A stretch of 64,000 nt of DNA from Boesenbergia rotunda (lineage: Eukaryota > Streptophyta > Magnoliopsida > Zingiberales > Zingiberaceae), in NCBI GenBank assembly GCA_024364735.1, contig JAGFNQ010000289.1, positions 1 to 64,000 of the forward strand, given 5' to 3'. Shown here piece after piece: positions 33,874 through 45,524 of the stretch. The stretch's first letter is position 1, and each line of letters begins with the position of its first letter. The position numbers were made by a program, and so were the translations under genes. A model generated the notes under the pieces. That model did no database searches. It was not told where the DNA came from and was given only the letters and a program-made list of their open reading frames with translations.

Positions 33874-36216
33874 ATGGGGTCAAAAGAGATAGAAAAGACA
33901 TTGGAGGAGTTAAGAAATGTGTTAAAGGAGTTGGACTACCAACAAAAATGGAAAGCTCAGTCATCTACTTACCAGAAGCTACCTCAGCCTAATTGTCAGC
34001 CAAGTCAGCCCTTCCAATTTCAGCAGCCAAGTCAACCAAATTTCCAACAATTTCAGGAAGGGCAGCCCCAATTTTCAGTTTTTGAGCAACCAAATCAGTT
34101 TTGTCAGCCTCAAATTCAGCAACTACAACAATTTCAGCCGGATTTTCAGCAAATTCAACCAAATTTCCAGAATTTTCAGAATGGGCAGCCTTTCCAAAAT
34201 TTTCAGCCCAATCAACCAAATTTTCAGCCATCAAGTCAAAATTTTCAGCAACCATTTCAGCATTTCGAACCTCAATTCCAGCAATATAATCAAGGGCAGC
34301 AAGGCTTGCAATCATTTCCAGTTTTTCCAGCTCAAAACCAACAAAATTTTCAGCCAACACAGCCCTTGAATCAAAATTTCCAGCCCTACGGTCAGGGGTT
34401 TCAAGGGCAGAATTTTCAGCCCTCGCCACCTAATTTTTCAGCTCAAAATCAGAACTTTCAAGGCTACATTTCCCAGCAAAATTTTCCAGCATATCAGCCC
34501 TCTAATCAGTTCTTTAATCAGCCCCAACAGCCATGTTTTCAACCAAATCAGCAAGCTCAAAATTTTCAGCCTACTTCATCCTTTCAAGGTCAGTCAAGGA
34601 GTTATGCTAACGAAGGAGGCTATGGGAGTTCTAGTGCAGGAAATGTGCTCCAACAGAAGGTCGAGGAAATGTTGCAACAAATTAGGCAACAACAAAGGGT
34701 GGAGGAGATTTATCAACAAGTTGTACAATATCATCAAAGGCAAGCCCAAAAATCAGAACAATCCCTCGGAGTTGATTTTATATCAGTTCAAGGTGACCCT
34801 AGTGCATGGCCAAGTCCTTCTTCAAGTAATCTTGCACATTTGATAGAAGAAGAAGAAGATGACGTACTCATCAAAGTCTGGGCACCTACAGCATGCATTC
34901 CTCCGGAGATTCCTACTCAAAATCCAATTCCAAATTTTTCAGCTCCAGAAGAAGAAATTGAAGCTCCACAGGACCATTCTAGACTTTTGTTTTCTGATGA
35001 TAGTGTTATTAGTGGTCCTAATTTTTCTGATACTGTTGTTGCAGATATTACAGGAGAAGCATGCAGAGGAGATGATTCCATAGGTGTAGGGGATTGCACT
35101 AAGCCCCAGGGACCACCACAATATTTAGTGAACGAACCAGAAAGTGTAGGGACTTACATGGTGGAAGCAAGCACCCAAGGATCACCAGTTGATTGTCCAC
35201 CAGAGCCTGAGGCTGATGAGGAGCATGAACTTGACCAGGAGGAGACCACAGATACATCTACTATTATAGAACCTCCAGGTATTATCCAGCACGCTCAGGT
35301 AAGTATTTCTCCTTTTTCTTCAGAAAAATGCAGTGAGGTACCTAGGGATGACTTTATTGATTCTGATGTATTTATTGATATACCTTGTGTAGAGATTGTT
35401 TGTGAAAATCCAATAGAGGTACCAAACATTGATTTTATTGATCATCATGCATTACTTGACACATCCATTGTAAATATGAATAGTGAAATAATTTTAGAGG
35501 CACCCATAATTGATGTAGTTTGTTATGATGAATCTTTAGATACATCTTTTGTGGATATGACTAGTGAAAATTTTTTAGAAGTGCCTGAAATGGATGTTAT
35601 TTATTTTGATGAATCTCTTGTTATGTCTTATGCTGAAAATGAATGTGAAAAACTTTTGGAAATACTTGATATTGATTTGATTGGCTGTGACTCATTGCAT
35701 AATACATCTTTGATGGAAAATAATTGTGAAATTTCTATTGATGAGCCAGAAATTGATTTCTTTATTTGTGATGAGTATTTGGATGAAAATTTTGTAGGAA
35801 ATGATTTTGAAAATTTTATTGAGGCACCAGAATTTGATTTAATTGGACATGATGCAGTTTTGGATTCATTTTATGCAGAAACTGATATTATTTCATTTCT
35901 TTCTGACCCTGAACGCTTGAGAGAGGTATTACATTGTTTTGCAGGGTCCAGAAGACTTCCAGAGTGGGTACTCCAACTGAACAGACTCCAGCCTCCTAGA
36001 AGGACTTCTGAAGGGCATCAAGAAGGAGGAGATGATCTGACTTTAATTAAAAGCACTCCATCCCTTGAATGGCTCTTGAACCTGAATCGCCTACGGCCAC
36101 CGGAGCAATTTTTTGAAAAGTTTAAGTGTGGGGGAGTCCTAGATCTCTCAGCCACTCAGACCCCTCCACTACCGCGATGGAGGCTACTTCTGGATAGACT
36201 CCGCCCACCAGAATAA
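33874..36216 (+). CDS. Q-rich / 27-residue-repeat protein of non-autonomous gypsy unit 2 (780 aa, apparently intact)
   Basis: The longest uninterrupted ORF in the window. I start it at 33874, the ATG equivalent to unit 1. The frame is open 24 codons further up to 33802, but only because one extra A follows the conserved acceptor-like site. Domain order is as in unit 1: helical start, Q/F/N/P-rich domain, Gln-rich helix, acidic linker with VGDCTKPQG, seven 27-residue repeats (35335-35901), and LREVLHCFAGSRRL. Three related motifs end the protein: EWVLQLNRLQPP, EWLLNLNRLRPP and RWRLLLDRLRPP, the last at the C-terminus. The Q-rich half differs from unit 1 at only a few bases, while the repeat part differs much more. 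The element lies between two near-identical LTRs and looks young. No enzyme domain is present, so movement would need proteins from an autonomous partner such as relatives of C. Confidence 0.82.
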   Translation: MGSKEIEKTLEELRNVLKELDYQQKWKAQSSTYQKLPQPNCQPSQPFQFQQPSQPNFQQFQEGQPQFSVFEQPNQFCQPQIQQLQQFQPDFQQIQPNFQNFQNGQPFQNFQPNQPNFQPSSQNFQQPFQHFEPQFQQYNQGQQGLQSFPVFPAQNQQNFQPTQPLNQNFQPYGQGFQGQNFQPSPPNFSAQNQNFQGYISQQNFPAYQPSNQFFNQPQQPCFQPNQQAQNFQPTSSFQGQSRSYANEGGYGSSSAGNVLQQKVEEMLQQIRQQQRVEEIYQQVVQYHQRQAQKSEQSLGVDFISVQGDPSAWPSPSSSNLAHLIEEEEDDVLIKVWAPTACIPPEIPTQNPIPNFSAPEEEIEAPQDHSRLLFSDDSVISGPNFSDTVVADITGEACRGDDSIGVGDCTKPQGPPQYLVNEPESVGTYMVEASTQGSPVDCPPEPEADEEHELDQEETTDTSTIIEPPGIIQHAQVSISPFSSEKCSEVPRDDFIDSDVFIDIPCVEIVCENPIEVPNIDFIDHHALLDTSIVNMNSEIILEAPIIDVVCYDESLDTSFVDMTSENFLEVPEMDVIYFDESLVMSYAENECEKLLEILDIDLIGCDSLHNTSLMENNCEISIDEPEIDFFICDEYLDENFVGNDFENFIEAPEFDLIGHDAVLDSFYAETDIISFLSDPERLREVLHCFAGSRRLPEWVLQLNRLQPPRRTSEGHQEGGDDLTLIKSTPSLEWLLNLNRLRPPEQFFEKFKCGGVLDLSATQTPPLPRWRLLLDRLRPPE
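35299..35944 (+). other. Candidate retained intron (unit 2)
   Basis: Same CAG|GTAAGT and TTTTGCAG|G sites as unit 1, with the same 646-nt spacing, although the interval has many substitutions between the units. Confidence 0.35.
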
Positions 36217-38823
36217 AGGGGAGTTTGATTTTTCTTGTATTTTCTTGTATTTCATTTTTCATTTTCATGCTTCCTAGAATTAGAATTTTCCTTTGAACTG
36301 AGTCCTTGTAAATAAATGCATGCTATTTCTTTTGTCACTTTTTCTTGCATGAGTAGAAATAAAAGTATCCCTCTATGTTATCTCCATAGCATTTTAGAGT
36401 CTTTTGAAAATAAATTAAATTTGGTTGTTAAAATTTAGGATTTGAGTTCATGGATGAAATCTTGGATGCTTGAGTACTACTTTGCTTTAGATGCTTGATT
36501 GATGACTTGAGATGAATTATTTTTGCCTAGTGAGAATTAGCCTTATATTTGTGATACATACATGTTATCGTACTCTAGAACTTGCTTAGGTTCTTTCAAA
36601 ACCATATTTCAATGATTGGATCACATCTATAGAAGCTAATCACTTTGTTTACCTTTCCATATCCATTTAAAAAAAAAAACATGTTCATTCCATTTTTCTC
36701 TACTTATTTCTTACTCTTACCCTCACTTTTCTTTGGACTTGTTGTTTGATTTGTTTCTAATGTTATTTTGCCCGAGACGGACAAAGATTTAAGTGTGGGG
36801 GAGTGACTAAAGTTTTGGATGTATTTCATGTCAAAATGAAAAAAAAAATTTTTTGCCAAGTTGAAGCCAAAAGGTGCCTGGGAGATCAATTGGAGAGCAA
36901 GAGATGGAAGCAATTGGAGATTGAGTTTCCTTATCATATTTTGAAGATTTAAGTGGTAAGCAATGGAAAAATCTGTTCCATTTCAAAGGAAGGAAAAGTT
37001 TGTGCCAAAGTGGAAAGAAGTGGCAAGTTGAGTATCAAGAGATGGGATCCAAAAGCAAGAGAATACAAAGAGGAATAAATTCATTCAATAGCACTAGAGG
37101 CTGGAATCAAATTTACTGATCTGATCTGGAATGGAAGGGAATGGATTTGCAGCAGAGACAATCTGATTTGTAGCCGAAACAAGCTGGAAAAATCAGAGAC
37201 AAAGTGCAGAAAAGTTGAAGCAAATACAGAAATCTATAAAAATCAGAGGAAGGGGGAAGATCTGGGCAGTGAAGTGAAGCTAGCTTTGAAGTAAAAGTCT
37301 GCAGTGGTTCCAAAAGCAGCAGCTTAATGGTCGGATTCTCAGATTAAAACAGAAAAATTTCAGCTAGAGAAAAATTAGTAGGAATTAGGAATGTGAGGCA
37401 GTTTTGTACCAATTTCAAACTAAGTTCAAACTTCTTAATTCAGCAAGGCATAGCTGAAGTTGTACAGCATTGTCAGATTGGCTTCCAGCTGAATTCAGTC
37501 TCTTGAGGAACAGATTTCCAATGAAGAAAAATGGATGAAATCAGAACATAAAGAAAAGGAAGCTCACGGCAGTGACTTGGTTCAAATCCAACTTGCTTAT
37601 CAGAAAGGAACAGCAGATGCAGTCCATTTGAAGCTCACGGCAGAGCTGGATTGAAGTTGATTATGACAAAGATTTGGGAGCTGAGAACATTACTGAATCT
37701 GAAAGAAAAAAAAAATCAGTGAAGGGGCTGAAATTTGATTTGCTACTCAGCCATTGTCAAGTGGAACAATTCAATTCAGCTAGTTGATGCTAAATGCTTT
37801 CAAGAAATCAGATGTTTGCAAGGATGAAGAATCAGTGATGCCGTGGATGCTAGGATTTTCGAAGTTGAGAAAATGGATCAAAAGGGAAGGGCTGAATTCA
37901 ATGTGATGATTTGATTTTTGAGTGGAACATTTAAGGCTACCACTGTCAATTGTTACAAACACTTTTGCTATTTGATGTCTAGGGTTCTCTGATACAAAGC
38001 TGATCCGAAATGCTCCATTAGAAGGTTTGAGAGCAAAGAAAAAAAAAGAGAAAAACAGAAGACAGTTTGAAAAACAGAAAAAAAAAACAAGGAAACCAAG
38101 TGGCACACCTTTGAAATTTCGGCACCCTGATTCAATGGAGCTTTCTCATCAGAATTACAGCCTTGCATCATTACATTCTGAATTCACTAGAGAGAAAGAA
38201 AGAAAGAAAAAAATCTGAGAAAAGAGTGAAAGAAGCAAGGTTGGCACAAAAATTGAAACTTGGCACGTTGAGATCAAATGGAGTTATTTTTCATCCAAAT
38301 CAAAGGAATTACTCAAGATTTACTTCACCACACTTTTTGATATCATTAGAGGACTGTCAAGATGGGGCAAAACACATTGGAAATATTTTTGAGCAACCAA
38401 GTCTCCCACTCCATCAAATTTTCCATTTTCTTATTTTTATTTCATTTCTCACCATTTTTCATGTTTTCCTTTATTTTTATAGTTGTTGATTCCAATCATG
38501 AATAATGGTGGAGAGTAGATAATAAGCAAGCCTATGGTAGTGCAAGAATCATATGTGTTTGAGTGAGCTCCACTTCCATCATCAAGTTAGAACTTAAGGA
38601 GAGAGCCACCAAAATTTTCCTTGAAAGGCTATGAGTTAGATTCATCTCAATGACTCATGATAGATGAAAAGGCTAAGTTGTTGATTTAAGGACAAGATAC
38701 TAATCCATAGAGCTTAGATATTTGAGAATTGACAACCTTAGGTAATTTCTTTTCATTTGTTTCTAATTATGCTTAAGAGAGCCTAAGGGATACTTATTTA
38801 GTTGTTTCGCGAGACGCTCAAGG
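36217..38823 (+). mobile_element. 3' non-coding region of unit 2
   Basis: Equivalent to the 3' region of unit 1. It is near-identical to about 36690 and from about 37630 on, with an unrelated-looking central 0.9 kb. Internal PPT-like copies lie at 36122-36137 (inside the ORF end) and 36789-36804. A short duplication, AAGCTCACGGCAG at about 37560 and 37630, marks the right edge of the divergent block, suggesting a recombination joint. Confidence 0.75.
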
Positions 38824-38839
38824 TTAAGTGTGGGGGAGT
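38824..38839 (+). other. Polypurine tract of unit 2
   Basis: TTAAGTGTGGGGGAGT immediately before LTR 3. Confidence 0.88.
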
Positions 38840-41582
38840 TGATAAGCACCATTTTATTGATTATTTTAATTGCTAAAATCCATGTTTGACCCATGTTTTT
38901 ATTGCTTAATTATGATTTTACCCTAGGTTTTGAAACTTTATCTTATTTGGACTTAATTGCAAAATTACATATTTTTTGGGTTATTTGGCCACTAATTTTC
39001 TGATATATTTTTGTAGGCAAGAAAGGATCCTGGACCTAGGGCATATTGGGTCAAACTTGAGTCGGAAGTGAACCGGATCGAATTATCAAGCCTACGATTA
39101 ATCCGGGCCGTCCGATTCAAGAGCGGCTAGATCTGAGCCATCCGGGACGATCTGAAACAATTCGAGCTAGGGTTAGGGTTGATCTAGCTCTATGATCAAG
39201 ATCTGAAGGTTTCATCCCAATCAGAGCTAAATCAACCGTTGAATCAAGCAAGGAGGGCTCTAGAGCATCCAATCACAGATAGAGTTGATCTGGACCATCC
39301 GTTGCACATCTGGAGGATCCGAGCTACCACAAGGAAGATCCTGACCCCAGATCATCATAAAAGTTTGGCTCAAATCAGATCAAGATCTACCGTTGGATCT
39401 CCTCCAATCAATCTGAGCTGTCCAAACTTAATTACTTAAGGAAAATTTGGCAGCAGTTCTCAGCGTCGCGTCTCCGCCGCTGTTCATCGTTCTTCTTCGT
39501 TTCTTCACTGTTCTTCAGCTAGTTCTTCAATCCAAGGGGCGCGACCCCTCAATTCCATCATCAACGCAAGAGTTAGGTCAGTGAAGAGAGCTCTTAGTGA
39601 GGTTTCCGATTGATTTTCTGTTCAATAGCAAGCTGCGCGAGGTCTCGGCAGAATTGCTATCCGATTCAACGAACTCAGCTGTGCTCCACTTCCACTGCAT
39701 TCCGAGCTGACCAGAGGGGTTCCCTAGAAGGTTTCGGGCACTCCCTAATCCTAATCGCGAGCCACCACAGCGAGTTTGATGAAATTGGAAGCTGATTTCA
39801 GTTTGGGCAGTGATCTGATCAGATTCGGTAGCAGAGGCGATTCTCGCTGATTTGCGGAGCTTGCGGGTCCGAGGTTCTCCCTTGATTGACGACCAAGGAG
39901 CTCTTGAGTTGAGGAATGGTTGAGGAGTAGCTTAGATAGTTTAATTTCAGTTTCTTTTAGCTGTAAATTTCATTTCTGTCTCGTTTCTTATTGTTTCTGC
40001 ATTTCGTTTCAGATTCGTAACTTGGTTTATTACATTGTTATAGCTGTAATCTAGCTTTAATCCTTCAAGTTGAGTAGTTTAGGAACTTGTTTAGTGATCA
40101 ACTTAGTTAAATTTCAGTTTATTTCCTTGTCAATTGCTTGCGTGCCAACTACCCTGTTGCGTGCCATTTTAATTCCTGTGCTCTCCTTCAGTTCTGAAAT
40201 TGTAGTCGAGTAGCTGGTTTTCTAAATTGTTTCTTCATTCAGTAAGTTGTTAAATTGCTGCAGTCGAGCTAGGAAAATGCTAGTTAGTTAACATAGAGTT
40301 TAGTTTTGGTTGCCCGTAGTTTTATTTCAAGTTTTAGTTCAGCTTGTAGCGTATCAAACTCCAAATCCTGTTTCGGTTTTCAGTTTCTGCACACCATCTG
40401 TGCTGTTTTCAGTTTCAATTCTGCATTGAGTATCAAGCTGCAAGTCATCTGCTACTTTCTGAATTCGTACCAAGTAATGTTCAGCTCTCTGCCGATTCAT
40501 TTCCTGAACTTTGCCGTAGCTTGCATCTACTGTCTCTGCATCCAATTCATGACATTGAAACTCTCCATTTAAGTTTTGTTTACCTGCGCAATCAAATCTG
40601 CATCAAGATATCAGAAATTCTGCATTTCTGAATTTCCATTTCTGCATTCGAATTGCTACAACATTCATGGACTGTTTCTGCAAAAACATGGATTGTTCTG
40701 AGCTTATTATGCTAATGTCTTAGCAGCAGTTTTTGTTTATCCATAAATTGTTGCTGACTTAATGCTTCTGCTCGCTTGGTCTGCATCTGATCCATATCTA
40801 CACATCAATATCTTTGTTTGAATTGCACCCAAGTCGTGACATCTGAAGCCTTGTAGTTATTTCTGCACTCATTGCCATTCTGAATTTTGCAGAGTATCAG
40901 GCATCATTGTGTATCAAGTTCCATTTCTGAATTGAGTTTTCTTGAATTCTGCAGATTGTTTGTAATTGTGTTGCCTTGGGCTCGGGTACTGAAGTTAATC
41001 CTACCTTTTAGAGTGCCAATGTGATCGAAATCAGTCTATTTTGTATCCAGGCAGTTTCTGAATTTAAATCTACAAATCTGTATATGAATTTTTAGTTGCT
41101 TGTATGTTGTATCAAGTGAAATCTTGGCAAGGTTTTTTGTATCAGTCCGGTTCTAGATTGCTTTCATTGGTTTGTTTTAAGTTTGAGTTTGTGGCTTCAT
41201 TGTTTAGCATTTGTGTTACACTTGAAATCAGAATCATTTTCTAGAAATTTGGTAAGTGTCTTTAGTTGATTAAGTGGTCTAGTGGTTGAGTAATAACTTG
41301 CTATCATTTGCTTAAGTCCTTGTTTGGTTTTCTTTCATTTTCATTGAGTTTTCCTTTCAGACTGACACCGAACCCAAATCTTTATTTGAAACCCGAAAAC
41401 ATAAACGACATAAATACAAGCGCGAATCAAACAACATCAACTAGTCCCCGAGAAAAATACGACCTGTGGCCCCTATATTACATTTTCATACTTTTGATTG
41501 TAAAAGGGTTTCCAGCATTCATTCATTTATATATTTAAATTTGATGGACCCACATTCGTGACAGTATATTTTGGGCCCGTCA
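38840..41582 (+). repeat. LTR 3 of the array
   Basis: TGATAAGCACC...CCCGTCA, 2,743 bp, near-identical to LTR 2. The 5 bases after it (CGCAT) do not match the 5 before LTR 1 (CATAC), and no PBS follows. The right end of the array was therefore not made by the same insertion as its left end. Confidence 0.9.
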
Positions 41583-42247
41583 CGCATCCGAGGGATGATA
41601 GCCAAGGGAAGAGAACTTCAAGGGGTGAGCCAAGGGAGTGGACTTCAAGGCATACACGAAGGATGGACTTCGGAGTGAAGTTGAGTGAAAATGTAAGCTA
41701 GGCAGTCGACTGCGGGAAGGGCCAGTCGACTGCCAGCACAGAACTCGAACTCACAAAAAGATCAGTCGACTGGTGCAGGCACCGGTCGACTGATCAGTTC
41801 GAAAATATAGCCGTTGGCTAGCTACTGGCCGGGCATCAGGCAGTCGACTGGCGTCGGGACTGAAATGTTTAAGGAACAGTTCTCTCCTCTATTTAAGGGG
41901 AGACTTTGGAGCAGAATAGGGTTGCGGTTCTTAAGTGTAAGATCCTATTCTAAGTGCTCAAAGTCTCATTCTCTTCCTCCTACTTTAATTTCCATCTTGT
42001 ACAAGAGGAAGAGAACATCTTGTGAAAGTTTCTCCACCTTGAAGGAGAAGTTCATAGTGGAGTTTGTGCGCATTGTGTGAATCCTTGGATTAGTCACCTC
42101 TTGGAGGTGGATACCAATAAATCAGGGAGTTAACATTGTTTTTCATTGTTTATTGTTTTTATCTTGTGCTTTATCTAACATTCTTGTAGACAAAATCGAA
42201 AAGTTTCTATTCACCCCCTCCTCTAGCTAAACGCCAAGGTCCCAACA
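41583..42247 (+). repeat. 3' part of a copia-type LTR with SalI-palindrome cluster
   Basis: The end reads TTCACCCCCTCCTCTAG ... GGTCCCAACA, a common 3' end of plant copia LTRs. TATTTAAGG near 41889 may be its TATA box. The left part is missing where LTR 3 begins. It holds four copies of the 10-bp palindrome CAGTCGACTG (41703, 41723, 41763, 41841) and one near copy (41782-41792). No PBS follows, so it is a 3' or solo LTR remnant. Confidence 0.65.
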
Positions 42248-42620
42248 CTTAGGCTTGGTCTGGGTGCTATAGATGCCCAACCAAGAATCAAAAACCCTAA
42301 TACCTCGCGGTGCTGCGGATGTCCAGGGTACTTAGGCTTGGTCTGGGTGCTACTGACGCCCAACCAAGAATCAAAACCCTAATACCTCATGGTACTGCGG
42401 ATGCTCGGTGTACTTAGGCTTGGCCTGGGTGCTACTGACGCCCAACCATAAATCAAAAACCCTAATACCTTCTGGTGTTGCGGATGTCCGAGGTATTTAA
42501 GCATGGTCTGGGTGCTACGGACGCCCAACCATGAATCAAAACCCTAATAACTCGCGGTGCTGCGGATGCCCGTGGTACTTAGGCTTGGTCTGGGTTCTTC
42601 GGATGCCCGACCAGGATCCC
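42248..42620 (+). repeat. Tandem repeat, 82-83 bp unit, about 4.5 copies
   Basis: Copies begin at 42248, 42331, 42413, 42495 and 42578. Each has TTAGGCTTGGTCTGGGTGCT, GCCCAACCA, CCCTAATACCTC and TGCTGCGGATG with scattered changes. The last copy breaks off near 42620. No coding meaning was seen. Confidence 0.9.
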
Positions 42621-43699
42621 TACAGTCCCTACGACATCTAACAAAAAATGGGAGGATGGTTTCCAGATGGAGGATTAACACAACCTAACAGACAAGGGGA
42701 ATAAGCAAGACATCCGATCATTGCTGAAAGCACTTACGCAACAAAGATAACAAGTATTTTCCTTCATTTCTATGGGAAATACATTGATGTTGACATCTTA
42801 GGGGAATACAAAGATACAATCAGTGGATCCGGTAGAGGAGATCACTCCTTTGCTCGGGCTCTTCCCTATCGCTTCATCATCCCCGCATGGTCGCTTAGCT
42901 CGACACCGGTTTCCAGTGGCAGGCATCCTCAGTCATGGTAAAACTAGCAGAACATCTGGTTATTGCTCGAAGCGCTAACACAACAGAGATAACAAGTGTT
43001 TTCCTTCATCTTTACGGAAAATACATTAACAATGACATCTAAAAAAGAGTATAATCAATGAATCTAGTAGAGGAGATCACTCTTTTGCCCGGGTTCTTCC
43101 CTATCGCGTCAGCATCTCCATATAATCATGTAGTCCAGAACAAAGGGGAAGAGAAGGGGGAGCAGAGCTATAACTCCTCCTCGGATGACACACTACTCCA
43201 GTCCCGACTGATGTTCGATGCCCAAAACTCGGGGAAACGAGCGATCAAGGGAGGAGAGCAACCGAGGAGGGGCAGAAGATGAACCACCAGGTGATGCTCT
43301 CGGGTGAAACAAATGATATCATCTCAGCCATGCTCCTCGGCGAAGCATGTAATGTCTTTTCCGGACTCTCCGGTGAAACATGAGATTCCATCTCCCCCGT
43401 GTTCCTCAGGAAAGATACAACATCATCTCTGCTATGCTCCCCAGTGAGGCCGAAGACCCCTGGTAGAAGGGGGGATGATGGAGGATGTACCAGAAAGTGG
43501 TACGCTTCATAGGGGACTCTGGGAGCGCTTGATATAGCCTGGACAGACGGGACTTTGCACCCATTTGGGCGGTGAACCTCCTCCCTTGCCAGGTTCCCCT
43601 CCAGGCTGCAACCTCTTTTCCCTTTCTGGTCCATGAGAACGGAAAGGAATGATGGATGGGAACGAACGCGTTGACCTTCCACCTTTATAGAGGGGGTTG
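42621..43699. other. Unassigned sequence with an imperfect direct duplication
   Basis: Two related segments, about 42711-42880 and 42953-43115, lie 235-242 bp apart (GAGATCACTC, CTTCCCTATCGC, ATAACAAGT). A 159-codon minus-strand frame at 43245-43724 has repeated VSPES-like words, runs across the start of LTR C and matches no family I know. I do not call it a gene. The segment may be the remains of another LTR. Confidence 0.4.
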
Positions 43700-45389
43700 T
43701 GATAATTACCATTTTGTTAATCAATTTAGGCTATCAAATTCATGTTTTGATCTCTTTATACATGCTTAATCTTGTATTTACACTAGGTTCCATGAATTAT
43801 TGCTATTTTAGCTTTGGGATGCAATTCTTTCTATATTTGAGATATTGTGACATTAAAATTTGAATCTAATTTTATAGGCTTTGAATGATCATGGACCTAG
43901 ATCAGATTGGATCGAGTTTGAGTCAGAATTGGATTCGGATCAAGATGATCAAGCATTGGATTAATATGGGCCGTCAGATCAAGAAACGGGGTGATCTGAG
44001 CCATCTTTCGACTTGTGATCAATCCGAGCTCAAGAATAGAGTTAATCATGACCACAGATCAAGATCTGGAAGTTTGGTCCAAATTAGAAGGCATCCGACC
44101 GTCGGATCAAGCTTAAGAATAGTCTAAACCATCCATTCAAAAGGAAGGGAAATCTGAGCCATCCGTTGCAGATCTGATTGATCCAAGCTAAGGAGGAGTG
44201 GATCCGGACCATTGATGTAGATCTGGAAAGTTTGGACTCAATCCGAGACGATCTGACCGGTGGATGAAACGAGGATGATCACAATCGTTCAAATTCAAAT
44301 GGGATAGTTAAATCAAAAATTTCTCCGCCCAGCTCAGGGTCGCGTGTCGCGTGTTTCCAGTTCTTCTCTGTTCTTCGTTTGTTCTTCATTGTTTTCTTCT
44401 CCGATCGCGCGCGGCTAACATCAGATCCATTATTTTCAAGATTTCATATCATCAAGATCGATTTCCGGTTAAGTTTGCAACCAAATCTTGCAGCTGAAGG
44501 AGCTCAGGCGAGGGTTTCGCCCGAAGCTCTGCCCACTGATCGATTCCATTGATCGCTGCTGTCTTCATTGAGCGGAGCAATCAGAGCATGTGAAGGGGTT
44601 CTCCGAAGTGATCTGAGAGTGTCTAAGCGAGATCGCCACTCGGCGTTTCAAGAAAGAGGAGATCGTGGAGTTTTTCAGCTACTGATCGTTCACTGCGATT
44701 GGATAGACACGCTTCTGATCGGTCCCCAATCCGATTAGAAGAAGTCCTGATTGGTCCCATGACCGATCAGGAAGATCAGTACACACAAATCCATTGTAAA
44801 CCGACCCAGGGAGTTTTTCTTCATTGGTTTTTGAGCTAGAGGGTTTCTAGCTCAGCTTTTGTGTGACGGCAAAGGGAAGTCTTGACAATGAACTGATTTG
44901 ATGTTCAATTTAGGATAATTTTGGTTCTAAACACTTATTTCTTCAAGTTGCTTAGTTTGTTACCAACTACACTTCAAGTCAAGTTTCTTAAGCATTGTTT
45001 TGTTCTAGCTTTCACATTTCTGCATTTAGTTCCTTGTATTCAAGTTTAGTTCTTAAGTTTCAATTCCATAGTTTTGAATTTAATTGCTCAGTTGTCAAAT
45101 AGGTTAAATATAGTTTTTGCAATTTCCTAATTCATTTCTGCTTTAGCTGAGTTCAATCTGTTTCAAACTGTTAATTCATTCATTTTTGCAAAAACCCCCA
45201 TCTTATTTGAAAACCCAAAACATCAAACGACGAATTCAAGCTTGAGTTAAACATCCTTAACTAGTCATTGGAAAAATACGACTTGAGGCCCCTATACTAC
45301 ATTTAGATTTGTGAGCTAAGGGTTTTCAACTTATAAATATCTAAATATTTTGAGGCTCATCGTGACACTTGATTGTGAGCGTCCATTCA
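43700..45389 (+). repeat. 5' LTR of Athila-like gypsy element C
   Basis: TGATAATTACC...CATTCA, about 1.69 kb, followed by a tRNA-Asp PBS. The start resembles the other gypsy LTRs (TGATAA-C--CATTTT) but the body is different. It contains two hairpin modules with CTGATC/TGGTC arms at 44715-44738 and 44747-44770. Near its end is the island GAAAAATACGACTTGAGGCC, shared with the array LTRs. Confidence 0.85.
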
Positions 45390-45395
45390 AACTTT

Positions 45396-45413
45396 TGGCG
45401 CCGTTGCCGGGGA
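45396..45413 (+). other. Primer-binding site of element C, tRNA-Asp type
   Basis: TGGCGCCGTTGCCGGGGA, identical to the array elements, 6 bp after the LTR. Confidence 0.9.
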
Positions 45414-45524
45414 ACATACTAGTTGAGTTTGTTTAATTAGAGTTTGTGCTTATTTTCATATTTTGTGATCTATTTCATTTGCTTTATCTTTCTATATACA
45501 TTTGTTGCCATTTTTGTTTGGTTT

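Noticed and set aside
42248..42620. CRISPR-like array
   Set aside because: Units are whole 82-83 bp tandem copies without unique spacers, in plant DNA.
43245..43724. 159-codon minus-strand ORF with repeated VSPES-like words
   Set aside because: No recognised domain. It crosses the start of LTR C and lies in a duplicated, LTR-like segment.
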